From contig NPFB01000071.1 in assembly GCA_014084085.1 (NCBI GenBank), forward strand, positions 108,035-172,034: DNA of 64,000 nt. Direction: 5' to 3'. The notes beneath the pieces were generated by a model. It saw only the letters and a program-made list of their open reading frames with translations. It had not been told where the DNA came from and ran no database searches. The DNA is from Hondaea fermentalgiana. Taxonomy: Eukaryota > Sar > Bigyra > Thraustochytrida > Thraustochytriidae. Positions 38,966 to 49,194 of the stretch are shown in pieces (within the stretch, counting starts at the first letter, position 1; the number at the start of each line of letters is the position of its first letter). Both the position numbers and the translations under genes were made by a program.

Positions 38966-39940
38966 ACACAATGTGATCCTTTTCTTTGCCACACGTTCTT
39001 TTTTGCATCCTCATCTACAAAGGAAGAGTCGGTATCGACATGCACCGTCTGCTTGCTTGTTTGCTTCTTTTGATTCAGTGCAGTGTTTGGCAGACCTTAT
39101 CAGCCTCCGTCAAGAAAAGGCCGAGGGCGTGCTCTCAAGCATTGCAAAACCACTTGTCTCTGTCTCGGCACCCGACTCTTGATCCTTTGCTTGCTCGCGT
39201 GCACGCATAACATCAACATCAGTATCACAAGTCAAACGTCAGAAGTCAGAAGTTTGCGCGTCCCCCGCGCAGAGAGAAGAAAAGAGAAGCTTTGAACAAA
39301 CTTTTCCGTCCATGTGATGCGAGTATCTCTTCGCGAGTTGCTCAAGTCCACACAAGCATTTATTGCAGCAGCAGCCATCACAAATCAAAAACCGAGAGTA
39401 CTCAAAATCTATTCACAATGATGTAGCAACTGCAAGCAAAAGCTTAATTTCCTTTCTTGGGTTGTAGGTCTAGGTCTTGGTCTGGTGCTTTTGCTTGACA
39501 TTGTACTGGTACTGGAGCTTTGTTTCTGCCGAGTTTCACGTAATCTTGTGTCGAATCTGGATTCGCCGTTCTGCGCAGATTTTCTTGGTGTGTCACTTCT
39601 CGTCACGCTCCTCATCCTGGATCCGTCTGAATCTTTGTTGGTATTGCGAATACGGGAACTCTTCTGTCAGGGGTGTTGGGGAAGAAAATCTTTTGACATG
39701 TAAAATGGTGTCGGTTCTCCAAGGCAGAAGCTCAACGTCATTCGCCTTGACCAATGCGTGTACTAGTGGGCCTGGGTCCACTACATTTCTCTTTTTTTTT
39801 TTTTCTTTTCCTTTTTTTTTCCTTAACATCGACGGGCGTTCTCTTGCTCTGTTCTTCTGGTCGCTGCAGAACAACATTTTGCGGAAAAGCGCCCAACCGC
39901 CCGCGCATGGCATTGGGCTAATCGATTGATCGCTCTGACC
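38966..39940. other. Intergenic region between RPL27A and APC10
   Basis: About 975 bases: RPL27A 3' UTR, then T-rich DNA (a run of T and C at 39787-39823). A minus-strand frame of 78 codons (39593-39829) is mentioned in findings as a weak candidate. Nothing else is supported. Confidence 0.45.
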
Positions 39941-40839
39941 ATGGCAACGCCGCAGAGCGAGCGCGCAGCAACGGCGACCGCGGAGACCCCGGCGGATCCT
40001 GCCGACACAGGCAGTGTCGCCGCTCCTCTCAAACGGCTCAGCGACACCGAGAAACGCGAGATTGGCGACGAGGTGAGTTGCGTGCGAGTGAGCAGGACCA
40101 AGGGGAACGAACAAGCAGACGAAGTCCACGAACGCTAACGAGAACGCGCGCGCAATGCTGTTGCTGCTGTTACAATGGACAAACGAAATCATCCTGTTGC
40201 TGGGACGTGTTGATGCCTTTGCCGGAGATCTACACAGGCGGTATGGTCGCTTTCGACTGCGAAGCCCGGAAATGGCGTTGAGCAGCTCCGCGACAACAAC
40301 TTTGACTCGTACGTTTAAGTTCTTCTTTGTTTGGTGCTTTACCCGAACATGTCTCCCCGTTCGGACCGCATGCTCACACCGCTGCTTTATTCGCTTGCCC
40401 TGCACAAAGGTACTGGCAATCAGACGGCCAGCAACCACATCTCATCAACATTCAGTTTCACAAGAAAATGAGCATTGCAGAGGTAGCTCTGTACCTCGAC
40501 TACAAGCTTGACGAGAGCTATACGCCTAAAAAGTTGTGCCTCAGAGCAGGAACGACTTTTCACGACCTTGAGCGAGTCCATCAAATTGAACTTGAGGAAC
40601 CGCAGGGGTGGACCCACATTCCTCTTGGTCAAATTGTCAATCATGGCGGTCAAGGCGTGCTGCGGACGCACTTTTTGCAGATTGAGATTCTTGCCATGCA
40701 CCAAAACGGCAGAGACACGCATATTCGCCAAGTCAAAGTCTTTGGAACGAGACAAACTGCCGTTCACCGTATGTTGCATGCTGCGTCAGAAAGCGGCTTT
40801 TCGACCGTCGACTTTTCCCAGTTTTCCTGTGTACGATAG
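39941..40839 (+). CDS. APC10: Anaphase-promoting complex subunit 10 (APC10/DOC1), three exons
   Basis: Coding exons are 39941-40072, 40238-40308 and 40410-40839, giving 210 residues. The joined product reads REIGDE / AVWSLSTAKPGNGVEQLRDNNFDS / YWQSDGQQPHLINIQF, the strongly conserved DOC domain start, then DYKLDESYTPKKLCLRAG, GWTHIPL and HQNGRDTHIRQVKVFG. APC10 helps the APC/C ubiquitin ligase bind D-box substrates in mitosis. The C-terminus SFSTVDFSQFSCVR lacks a clean Ile-Arg tail but ends in VR, near the IR motif that docks on APC3/CDC27. The Ala/Thr-rich N-terminus is lineage-specific. Introns are GT-AG, phase 0 and phase 2. It is the only clearly spliced gene in the window. Confidence 0.95.
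40073..40237 (+). other. APC10 intron 1 (165 nt, GT-AG)
   Basis: The donor GAG|GTGAGT and acceptor ACACAG|GCG restore the conserved IGDEAVWSL sequence in phase 0. Confidence 0.9.
40309..40409 (+). other. APC10 intron 2 (101 nt, GT-AG)
   Basis: The donor GACTC|GTACGT and acceptor CAAAG|GTACTGG restore the DNNFDSYWQSDG sequence by splitting the Ser codon (phase 2). The intron is pyrimidine-rich. Confidence 0.9.
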
Positions 40840-41260
40840 ATTGATGTTAAAAAGTTTCGCGACGACTCCCAAAGCCGTCATATTTCAAGCAAACAACAAA
40901 ATCTGAAAAGAACAAGAAGAGAAAATAACGAGATTGTCATAGCTATGCCCTCTTTCTCAACGATCTTCCAACAAGATAGAGACGCCTTGATCGATCTAAA
41001 AAAGAGTGCAAGCCCTTCTTCGTCCTCCGGATTTCCTTCTCAAACAAAATAAGAGAGCATAACAAAAGAAGCAAAGTTTTCTTTACAGTTTGTCAAAGCG
41101 TTTACGTTCGCTCAGACTCACTCAGAAAATTCACTGTCAGTCAGTCAGTCAGTCAGTCAGCAACGCGCGTCAGACAGTGAAACGTAGACAGAAAATGGAT
41201 ACGAGAAAGAGACCCAGGCATTGCCCAGGCTTTCTACTCGACATTCCACAATGTAAGAAA
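40840..41260. other. Convergent intergenic region between APC10 and the receptor kinase
   Basis: About 420 bases of 3' flanking DNA, AT-richer than average. It contains a (TCAG)n microsatellite and no gene. Confidence 0.6.
41137..41160. repeat. (TCAG)n microsatellite
   Basis: Six perfect copies of TCAG in the 3' flank of the receptor kinase gene. A matching array overlaps the stop codon at 52156. Confidence 0.9.
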
Positions 41261-44200
41261 TCAGACCTTGGCAATGGTCACATCGCGCACGCCGTTTCCG
41301 CCTTCGCGCGTGGTACCATCGCAAGTGTCAGTCTTGAAGTTCACAGAGACGTCGTCGCGCTCACTCGAGGCCACTGCCAACGAGTACTTGACGATCTCCG
41401 GAGATAGTCCAAGCTTCTCGCCCAGACATCGCACATGAGCATCAGAATATGCTACCTTTGCCCGAAGAGGAAGGCTTTCCACCAAAGCGTTTGACGCACG
41501 CTCCAAGAGCTGGCAGCTTGAGTCAAAAGTACTCGGCGGCGAAGGTAATGCGCTCTCGTCAACCACCTTGAGCCACGGGTGCTGCAGCAAAACGTTTGCG
41601 CTTGGTCGATTCGCAGGGTTCACGGCGAGCGTCTTCGACATAAAGTCTCGAAAGCCAGCCGAAAATCGAACCCGGGCAACGGTCGTGAAACTAGAGCCAG
41701 CGCTCGAACACACGCGAGCATACGCCGGCAACGTCACAGTAGCGCCGCCAACGCGTTCCAAAAGCTTCCAGTACAAATCATGGCTGTCGCCGCCGCCGCC
41801 GCCGCCCTGGTTCATACTGGCGCTGCGAGCTGTCGAGCCAACAGCCTTTTCTTGATCCGAGGATGTGTTTTCGTCCCCAAGCGCAACGGGGTATCGACCG
41901 TGAACGAGCGACAAAAGCGTAATGCCAAAGGCCCAAATGTCACTGGCGTGCGAAGCGCGCTCGCCGCGCAAACGTTCTGGACTCATGTACTTGAGCGTGC
42001 CTGCGACCTTGGTGCTTTCCTTGCGCTCATACGAAGACAGACTCTGGCACAAACCAAAATCGGCCAAAGTGGCGCGGCCTTCGCGGGACACCAAGACATT
42101 GGCTGGCTTCACGTCCAAATGCAAAAGGCCCAACTCGTCGAGGACGGCAAGCGCAGAAAGGATATCCTTGGCCACTTGCGCCAAGAGCACCTCATTACAG
42201 ATACCGTAAATGTCCACAGCGCCTGTATCTCCCTGATCAGAATGCTCGCTCCCCATGGACTGGGCCGAAAGCGTCTTTTCCAGCGCAGAGACGGCCCGCT
42301 GCGCGACCGATGACGAAAGCACAGTCCGCAACTTGAAGGCGACCTCGTCCGAGTCACCGTGCAATGGCCGAGCCTCCTGTAAATCGTCGAGAACGTCTTG
42401 AAGAGATCCACCAGACTCAAACGCCATGACAACACCAATCCGCTGCGCGTCTTGGTCCAGAAAAGCATTGTGCATTTGCACCACGCGATCACTTGCGACG
42501 TCGTCTTTGTGTGTCTCTGCATACTTTCGGACGAGGTCCAAAGCGCGCACCTCGCGCGTCGCCAAGGACGCATTCAAGAGCGCGATCTCCTTGACCGCTA
42601 CCAAATGAAGGTTGCGCTTGTCAAGACAAATGTACACGGTTCCGCTCACGCCCGTACCAAGGACGCCGAGACGGACGAGATTCCCCTTGGTGGGCACATC
42701 GACGGGGACCAGATCGCTGTTATCCAGATCAAATTCGTGTTCACCCTCGGACGACGGCGGTGGCAAAACCACATAGGCCTCGGTGCTAAAGTGAATTCCA
42801 TCCAACACCATAAAGTCCTTGCTAGAGCGAAGCTGAATTGCAGCATCCTTATCGGCCGCCTCTATCGCCTCATCGCCGCACCCCGCAGTCACGTCGATGG
42901 CCATCCGGCGCGGTGATGGAATGCCGTCGCTTGTATAAGCATCGCCGTCGGCATCTTGCGGCGAAAACAGCCCTTGCCGTCCCAACCTTTCGCCATTGCC
43001 CAGCCTTCCATTCTGCGACGGCGAAGGCAAAGCATCGTATTGGCCATTTCTTGATCTAGCCCGAAGCGCGCCGCGGTCGTCATCATTGCCGTCGCCCTTG
43101 TCGCTTGAGTCGCTTGAGTCGGCTCGAGGCGTGTCATACAAAAAGGAATTCGTCTGCTCTGGGGTCATGGTGTAGCTTGTCTTGGAGACGGCTGACGCAT
43201 GCGAATTGAGATCGTGCGCGTACTGCGACGGCACGAAGCCTGCTGCGCGGGGCGAGTCAGAACTGTACGTATCGTGTCGCCACGACGTACGTCCGCCAGG
43301 CGTGCACTGCGCTTCAAGGTCCGCATCAGCGTATGATCCTGGAGTCGTGGGCGAAGCGAGAGGCGCTGTGCGGTGGTAAAAGTTGCGACGCAACTTGACG
43401 CGCATCTCATCCTCGCGATCGGGATACTGACTCAAGTGAACTGCGTCGTAGAGAGCAAATCCAACCAGACTTGCCAGCTCAAAAGCGATGATGGCCCAGA
43501 GCGCTCCTCCGTAGCGCCGTTTTTCCGAATCAGACGAGTTGGACGAGGTCCACAACATGGCCCCAATGTAGATTGAAATGAGGTTTGCCTGCGAGAGAGA
43601 AGCAAAAGCTGCGTCGAAACGATTCCGATACGGCTGAATGAACTGAAAGAGAAAGACGGACAAAATGGTGCACACCAAAGCGTAGGCGATTTGCACAAAA
43701 CCTTGATCATATGCGTTTTCCGACGACGAACCGTCATCATCCATTACTGCCGTCGGCCCTGGGCGCAAGGCGACCACGCCAGCAATGAGCACCAGCTTTC
43801 GTCCAAAGTCAAAACCCTCGAACCACGACGCACGGTTCGTGTAAGGGCTATGAAGAAAGTCGAGCCAGCGTACTTTTTCGCGTTCAGCTGGGCCCCAGTT
43901 GCCCTTGCGCAACAGTGCAATGTTGCTGCGCAGAGGAATGAGAAACGCCAGCAGGCCACCAAAGACGAAAAAGATCAAGACAAGGCACGAGTACACGCGC
44001 CAGCCCTCGTACGCAGAGCCTTCGCAGTATGTTGAGTAGCTGATGCGCAAAATGAGCACACCTTCCACATCTGCACACATAAAGGTGGCCAGCGAGGACC
44101 ACAACGCAAAAGGTACCGCCCCAAATAGCGTGAAGAAGAACCACGAGTACAGCTTGTCGCGCATGTCGACAAAGTCAGGCGCTGGCAAAAGACGACGTGC

Positions 44201-47200
44201 AATGAGACCAGCAACAACAATCCCGCTCACCCACAGCATGGCAGGAGCTGAGTGAAAGACCATCCAAACGTAGTACGTTGCTTCCACGAGGCACGAGGCG
44301 TTAATGGTGTTGCCCAAGCGCAAATGACTCGTCATCGGCATGTCGTCAACGGGGAAAAAGATCGCGACGCAGAGGTATATGTGAAAGAAGCCGAGAGCAA
44401 TGCGTGCTTTGACAGCACCACAATGCCAAAGAATCTTCCACGAACTTTGCATACGCTTCATGAGTGAGTGATAAGAGCTCCGCGGGCGGATGCGTGATGT
44501 TTGCTGGTTCCCTTCGCCGTCTACGTCGCTTTCGCTGCGTGCGGCATGGCCTCTCGAAGCATTCGACTTGCAATATCGGGAGGCAACGTAGGCTAGAGGC
44601 AGCGCACCGAGGATTGCGAAAATAACAGCCACGATGCACAGCACGGCGAGTTGTTGACGCTTACGGCTTTCCGTGCAAGTAAGGCAAACCTCCTTGCCTT
44701 TAACCTGTTCGAATCCATATCCTTGTTTGCACCGCGAGCACAGAAAGCCTTCGTGTTTCGCAGCACAAAATTGCCGATCGTCTTCGTGCGAAGGCGTGCA
44801 AAATTCATTGGGGCACACGTACACGTTGACACTTTTTCTACTTGCGCGCCAGTACCCGTCCAAGAGCTCCATGTTTCCTCGGGTTGTGCCGGGAAGCGAG
44901 CAGTTCATGACGCTCGAGCACGGAGAAACATCCACTGGGCCCGTGCAGTCCGTGGCATTGCGTTCAATACAGTCCTGAATGTACGAGGGCATTGCAATGT
45001 TGCAATCAGACGAGTTCACGGCCCCTTCCGTAGGTGACATGGTTCCCGTTGGGCACAGTGCGCATACCAGAAGCTGAGCCGTGCTGTACGTGTCGCGAGG
45101 GCAGACTTCGCACTGCGAGCGGCCCGTGGTCTCGTTCACGGCTTGCACGACGCCCAGACCTGCAGGGCAGGCGCGCAGACTGAGATAGGCACCAATGTTG
45201 CTCGAATAAATTTCTCGCACGACCCCAGACCGATTCTCGGCGATGCGGGCCTCGTACACGGCGGCATTCGAACCCTTGAGAAGATAGTACTTGAGGTCAA
45301 CAGATCCGGAGCTCGGCAATGCCTCGTGATAGAGTGCCTCACCTGTGTACATGTCGACGAGCTCCCAGTAGGCGTTGTCAAGTGCAGTTGCCGTGCCCGT
45401 GTTCTCGAGGAGCGTGCGGCGACGATTTGCGCTCACAAGATCCGGGAAGCTGAGGATTAGACTTGAGTCTGAATCGGTCTCGAGCGTCACGCCTGAAGGA
45501 CGAAAGCCTTGCACTGACTGTGCGGCAATGTCATCATAAACTTTGACAATGGAGGAATCCACGGGGGTAAGAATGGAAAAGGCTGTGACGGAAAAAGTTG
45601 CCTCATTGATCGCAGAGGCCGAATCGAGCGGCACAACGCTGGAGTAATTGGTCTTTCCGCTCCTCATTCGAACTGCGAAGCAGCAATCCCCGAAATATTC
45701 TGCGGTTTCCACCAGCACCATAAAGCCGAACTCATCTTCGTTCCACGGTGAGGAACCTGTCGACTCTACGTAAGCCAAGAGGTCGCTGCACCCAGAACAT
45801 GAAGCAAAGTCGTCGTTCCACTTTGCCTTGGCGCTCGAGCTGCGCGAGGATGGCACATTTAGCGAATTAATGGCATCTTCAGAAACGGACCAATCCAGGG
45901 TAATGTCAGAGGCACCAAAGTCAATTGAGTCGATTGTGGCAAAGGCCCCAGTTTCATCGCAAGGAGATCCTGCAATTTCCACGACAGGCAGTTCGAGGAC
46001 CGTTGGACTCGTTGCTCGAGTATTTCTGCAAATCCAGGAGCTATCAATGTCGTCACTGCCATGTTGGGCGTTGAGGACCTCCCAGGCTGCGTTCATGAGC
46101 GAGCATGTGCACGTCATGTTATTCCCCGTAAAGTCGAAGCGCTGCCCGGCGACGACTGCGTCAGTCCACAAGTCCCACAGCCCCCCCAGCAGACCAATCG
46201 TGGTGTTGCTATCGTCGCCACTTTCACCTCCCTCGCTCGCATACAGCGCGTCTGTGTCGGGAATCAGCGCATCCGCAAGGACCATGTCGGTGACGAGATT
46301 ATTCGAAATGTCCACCGCGAGACTTATGCTCGAGATTGGGAACGTGTACGAGCCCGAGATTCGATTGGCGCTAAAGTTGGCCATGAAGAGTTGCGTTGAG
46401 ATGACCTCCGGGACAGGACCTTGGAGGTCATTTTGGCTCACATCCAGCGCCAAAAGTCCGGGAAGCTCCACGAGGCTCTCCGGCACGCTCCCGGAAAGTA
46501 CGCAGTTAGAGAGCTGGAGAAACTGCAAATTTTGCGTGGCATTCGGCGCTGCGAGAAGGGAATTGACCACATTCTCCAAAAGGAGGGCGCCGTCTCCAGC
46601 ATCGTCGGCATCGTCAAGATTGGTCTTCCCCTTGATACTGAGTGCCGTAATGCTCTCGGGGAGCGCAGACGCAAGAGTGACAATCGAACCGCGAAGGCCG
46701 TCTCCCTCGAGCTGTATAACTTCGAGAGAGGTCATGTTTGCGAGACCGAGCGACGTGATTTGCAGCGTAGATGATTCGGGAACGCGCACTGTCAAGTCGG
46801 CGAGGCTCGTGAGGCTGCTCAGATCTGGTGACGCCTCTGCGAGGTCGATGTCGACAATTCGCAGGGAGGCGAGGTTTGTGGAGAGACTAACGAGGTACTC
46901 GAGATCAAGCTCGAGGCCTTCGGCACGCTCTATGTCCAGCACAAGAAGGTTGTCCATGCCAAGCAAGCCCACAGCTTTGCGGACCTGCGCGATTTCGGAG
47001 AGTCCGCCGACGCCGAGGAGCTGCAAGACCAGTAATTTTGCGAGCCTCTTGTTGCACGTATCTTGGTCAAGGCTGTCGTCTACCGATGCAGAATTGCTCT
47101 GGATTCGCATGATGCGTATGGCGCTTTCGTCCACGTAAGAGGAGCCGAGGCTGCCCTCAAGCAGGTCGCAAAATGACGGCGTGCCCTCTGTGTAGAATTG

Positions 47201-47470
47201 AATGCCGAGATAAACACCATCAAAGATGCTTGCGTCGGTCATTTCTTCAAAGCATGCGTCGATGGCGTCTGACAGCGCATGCTCGCAGACACTTGCACCG
47301 CTGACGCAACGATCTTCGCAAACGACGGTATACTCGCTGTCAAACTCTGTGTCGGATCGAATTGTGCACGACCACGGACCGTTTGCTGCATACGTTGCGA
47401 CGGCGGTGGTCTCGGTGATGGCGAGGGCCATCAACAGGACGATACGCGCGAGTGTTGCTGAGGTGGCCAT
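41261..47470 (-). CDS. Receptor-like Ser/Thr protein kinase: LRR ectodomain, cysteine-rich GCC2-like region, multi-pass membrane core, C-terminal kinase
   Basis: 2069 residues from the ATG at 47470 (the frame upstream has no ATG). A signal peptide (TLARIVLLMALAITETTAV) leads into a leucine-rich repeat region (about 170-480, e.g. LVELPGLLALDVSQNDLQGPVPE). Two cysteine-rich stretches follow: about 765-825 (CPAGLG, CEVCPRDTYST, CALCPTGTMSPTEG), typical of GCC2/GCC3 ephrin-receptor-like repeats, and about 905-930. At least eight hydrophobic helices lie at about 940-1345. The cytoplasmic kinase domain (about 1590-1966) has the Gly loop GTGVSGTV, VAVK, catalytic loop HLDVKPANVL (Arg of HRD replaced by Leu), DFGL and SPERL. 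The STE/MAP2K-like sequence suggests Ser/Thr specificity. It is probably a surface sensor; ligand unknown. Confidence 0.88.
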   Translation of the reverse strand: MATSATLARIVLLMALAITETTAVATYAANGPWSCTIRSDTEFDSEYTVVCEDRCVSGASVCEHALSDAIDACFEEMTDASIFDGVYLGIQFYTEGTPSFCDLLEGSLGSSYVDESAIRIMRIQSNSASVDDSLDQDTCNKRLAKLLVLQLLGVGGLSEIAQVRKAVGLLGMDNLLVLDIERAEGLELDLEYLVSLSTNLASLRIVDIDLAEASPDLSSLTSLADLTVRVPESSTLQITSLGLANMTSLEVIQLEGDGLRGSIVTLASALPESITALSIKGKTNLDDADDAGDGALLLENVVNSLLAAPNATQNLQFLQLSNCVLSGSVPESLVELPGLLALDVSQNDLQGPVPEVISTQLFMANFSANRISGSYTFPISSISLAVDISNNLVTDMVLADALIPDTDALYASEGGESGDDSNTTIGLLGGLWDLWTDAVVAGQRFDFTGNNMTCTCSLMNAAWEVLNAQHGSDDIDSSWICRNTRATSPTVLELPVVEIAGSPCDETGAFATIDSIDFGASDITLDWSVSEDAINSLNVPSSRSSSAKAKWNDDFASCSGCSDLLAYVESTGSSPWNEDEFGFMVLVETAEYFGDCCFAVRMRSGKTNYSSVVPLDSASAINEATFSVTAFSILTPVDSSIVKVYDDIAAQSVQGFRPSGVTLETDSDSSLILSFPDLVSANRRRTLLENTGTATALDNAYWELVDMYTGEALYHEALPSSGSVDLKYYLLKGSNAAVYEARIAENRSGVVREIYSSNIGAYLSLRACPAGLGVVQAVNETTGRSQCEVCPRDTYSTAQLLVCALCPTGTMSPTEGAVNSSDCNIAMPSYIQDCIERNATDCTGPVDVSPCSSVMNCSLPGTTRGNMELLDGYWRASRKSVNVYVCPNEFCTPSHEDDRQFCAAKHEGFLCSRCKQGYGFEQVKGKEVCLTCTESRKRQQLAVLCIVAVIFAILGALPLAYVASRYCKSNASRGHAARSESDVDGEGNQQTSRIRPRSSYHSLMKRMQSSWKILWHCGAVKARIALGFFHIYLCVAIFFPVDDMPMTSHLRLGNTINASCLVEATYYVWMVFHSAPAMLWVSGIVVAGLIARRLLPAPDFVDMRDKLYSWFFFTLFGAVPFALWSSLATFMCADVEGVLILRISYSTYCEGSAYEGWRVYSCLVLIFFVFGGLLAFLIPLRSNIALLRKGNWGPAEREKVRWLDFLHSPYTNRASWFEGFDFGRKLVLIAGVVALRPGPTAVMDDDGSSSENAYDQGFVQIAYALVCTILSVFLFQFIQPYRNRFDAAFASLSQANLISIYIGAMLWTSSNSSDSEKRRYGGALWAIIAFELASLVGFALYDAVHLSQYPDREDEMRVKLRRNFYHRTAPLASPTTPGSYADADLEAQCTPGGRTSWRHDTYSSDSPRAAGFVPSQYAHDLNSHASAVSKTSYTMTPEQTNSFLYDTPRADSSDSSDKGDGNDDDRGALRARSRNGQYDALPSPSQNGRLGNGERLGRQGLFSPQDADGDAYTSDGIPSPRRMAIDVTAGCGDEAIEAADKDAAIQLRSSKDFMVLDGIHFSTEAYVVLPPPSSEGEHEFDLDNSDLVPVDVPTKGNLVRLGVLGTGVSGTVYICLDKRNLHLVAVKEIALLNASLATREVRALDLVRKYAETHKDDVASDRVVQMHNAFLDQDAQRIGVVMAFESGGSLQDVLDDLQEARPLHGDSDEVAFKLRTVLSSSVAQRAVSALEKTLSAQSMGSEHSDQGDTGAVDIYGICNEVLLAQVAKDILSALAVLDELGLLHLDVKPANVLVSREGRATLADFGLCQSLSSYERKESTKVAGTLKYMSPERLRGERASHASDIWAFGITLLSLVHGRYPVALGDENTSSDQEKAVGSTARSASMNQGGGGGGDSHDLYWKLLERVGGATVTLPAYARVCSSAGSSFTTVARVRFSAGFRDFMSKTLAVNPANRPSANVLLQHPWLKVVDESALPSPPSTFDSSCQLLERASNALVESLPLRAKVAYSDAHVRCLGEKLGLSPEIVKYSLAVASSERDDVSVNFKTDTCDGTTREGGNGVRDVTIAKV

Positions 47471-48135
47471 GGTCTGACAGCGAGAGCGATACGAGCGCGG
47501 TCTCTCGAGCGGCAGGCAGCGCAGCACGGTCTCAGCTGCTGTTGCACTCGTGGCTGAGGCTGCTCCTCTGCAAGTAAGCAGCACAGTCGCCGCCGGCGCT
47601 CGCCGAGGCCTGCGCTCCGCTCCTCGCCTCGCTACTCCAGGGGCCGCAGTTGCGCCCCGGGTTGGAGCGGGTTCGGGGCGGCAAGGAGGCACACAGCAAG
47701 TGCGTGCAGGGTCTGGAGCTCGCACGTCCGAAAGGGGAAAAAGGGAGGGAGAGGGAGCCCTGGGTCAGGCTGCGCTGCACTGCGCTGCACTGCGCTGCAC
47801 TGGGCTACCAGCAGCGGGCGTTGGCGTCGCGGTCTCCAAGACTCGCGCGACCTCGGCGTCCGCTCTCGCTTGCTCGCTCGCTCGCTCACCCGCGGGGCGG
47901 CGGCGGCGGCAGCGGCGGCGGAGCAGAGCAGACACAGGGGCCTGCGCCAGCACGCGGTTTTCCCGCGCCCGCGTCAGCGTCTGCAGGGTTCGCCGGGCTG
48001 GCCGGCCGAGTGCGCAGCGAGCTCGGCAAGATGGCGCCACGCGCCTCCCGCCCGAGCTCGGCTTCCCGGCACCGGGACCGCGCCAATCCTCGCGCCAGTT
48101 TCCGCGCGGGGGCCGGGGCGCGGGCGGGCGGGCGG

Positions 48136-48235
48136 NNNNNNNNNNNNNNNNNNNNNNNNNNNNNNNNNNNNNNNNNNNNNNNNNNNNNNNNNNNNNNNNN
48201 NNNNNNNNNNNNNNNNNNNNNNNNNNNNNNNNNNN
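48136..48235. other. Assembly gap of exactly 100 N
   Basis: Exactly 100 N inside a run of GGGCG-type repeats (GCGGGCGGGCGG before, GGGCG after). It probably marks a GC-rich repeat that assembly could not cross. Confidence 0.98.
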
Positions 48236-48607
48236 GGGCGAAGTGGGGCTCGCGCGCGACGGGCGCTGCGCCGGCAGCGGCCTCTCTCGCGCGGCGCGCG
48301 GTGGCTGAGGTTTCAAAACCAAAAAGACTCTGCTGCTGTGCCGGCTGGCTGGTTCAGGGAGGAATTTTACGGCAACATGGCAAGTCGGCCCGCACAGTCG
48401 GGAATCCGGAAAAGCCCCGCTTCGCGCCGGCCATTCTCCACTTGCGCCCCGCGTATTCTTCACTTGCCACGGTTGCTGTGCCCCGCTTGCCAACGCTTTC
48501 ATTTCATTTTCCCCAGTCAAGAAGAGTAGTAGAGCCTTTCGGGCTTGTGCGAAGTCGACCCAAGGACGACTTATTACTACTCCGGGCATGTGGCAAGCTT
48601 CAGAAAA

Positions 48608-48630
48608 AGCAAGCAAGCAAGCAAGCAAGC
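48608..48630. repeat. (GCAA)n microsatellite
   Basis: About five and a half copies of GCAA/AAGC. Confidence 0.85.
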
Positions 48631-49194
48631 ATGCGAGCGGCTGCGAATCAACGAGCAAACCGTAGCTGCCCGAAGCAAGCCTCGCATCTTCAGACGCGTG
48701 CTGAGCCACGCTGCACTGCATGATCGTCATCGACCACCCATGACTCTTCCCTAAATTTTTTTATGATTGATATTTTTTTTCAGCGTTCGCGGAGCCGTTG
48801 ACGTAACCGCACGTGATCGTCGGTTATGCGTTACGAGGGAGGCGTTCCATGTCGTATGTGGCAGGCTGTGTGCCGTGTATAAACAAAGCAGTGATGTGGC
48901 GAGAATCGGTAGTAGTATAGTCTCCAAGAGGAGGAAAGAGGAAATAGAGTTCCTATGAATGCGAGGCGCTGCGCTGCGCTCGTCGCGAACGCGCGGCAAA
49001 CGCGAAGCTCGCGGACGGCGAGAGCACCGCGACGAGGCCCGAGCGAGGACGGGAGCAAGGGACGCCCTCCGGGGGAAGAGCTTGCGCGCGTACGCTCGAG
49101 CACTCGGGACAGACGGCGCGCGGCGACCCGCGAGCCCAAGGGGCGCAGCGAGGCTCTGGGCGAGCGGCGAGCGTGAACAAGGCGCCGCGTCACG

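Larger units (their letters stand above)
47471..49194. other. GC-rich intergenic region with assembly gap 2
   Basis: 1.7 kb between divergent genes (receptor kinase and TLC-like protein), interrupted by a 100-N gap. It contains CTGCG, CTCG and GCAA tandem repeats. Long frames, some read across the N run, are compositional artefacts. No gene or defined promoter element is supported. Confidence 0.55.

Noticed and set aside
47550..48723. Frames across the second N gap
   Set aside because: They cross N and GC-rich repeats in several frames at once; no motif and no consistent start.
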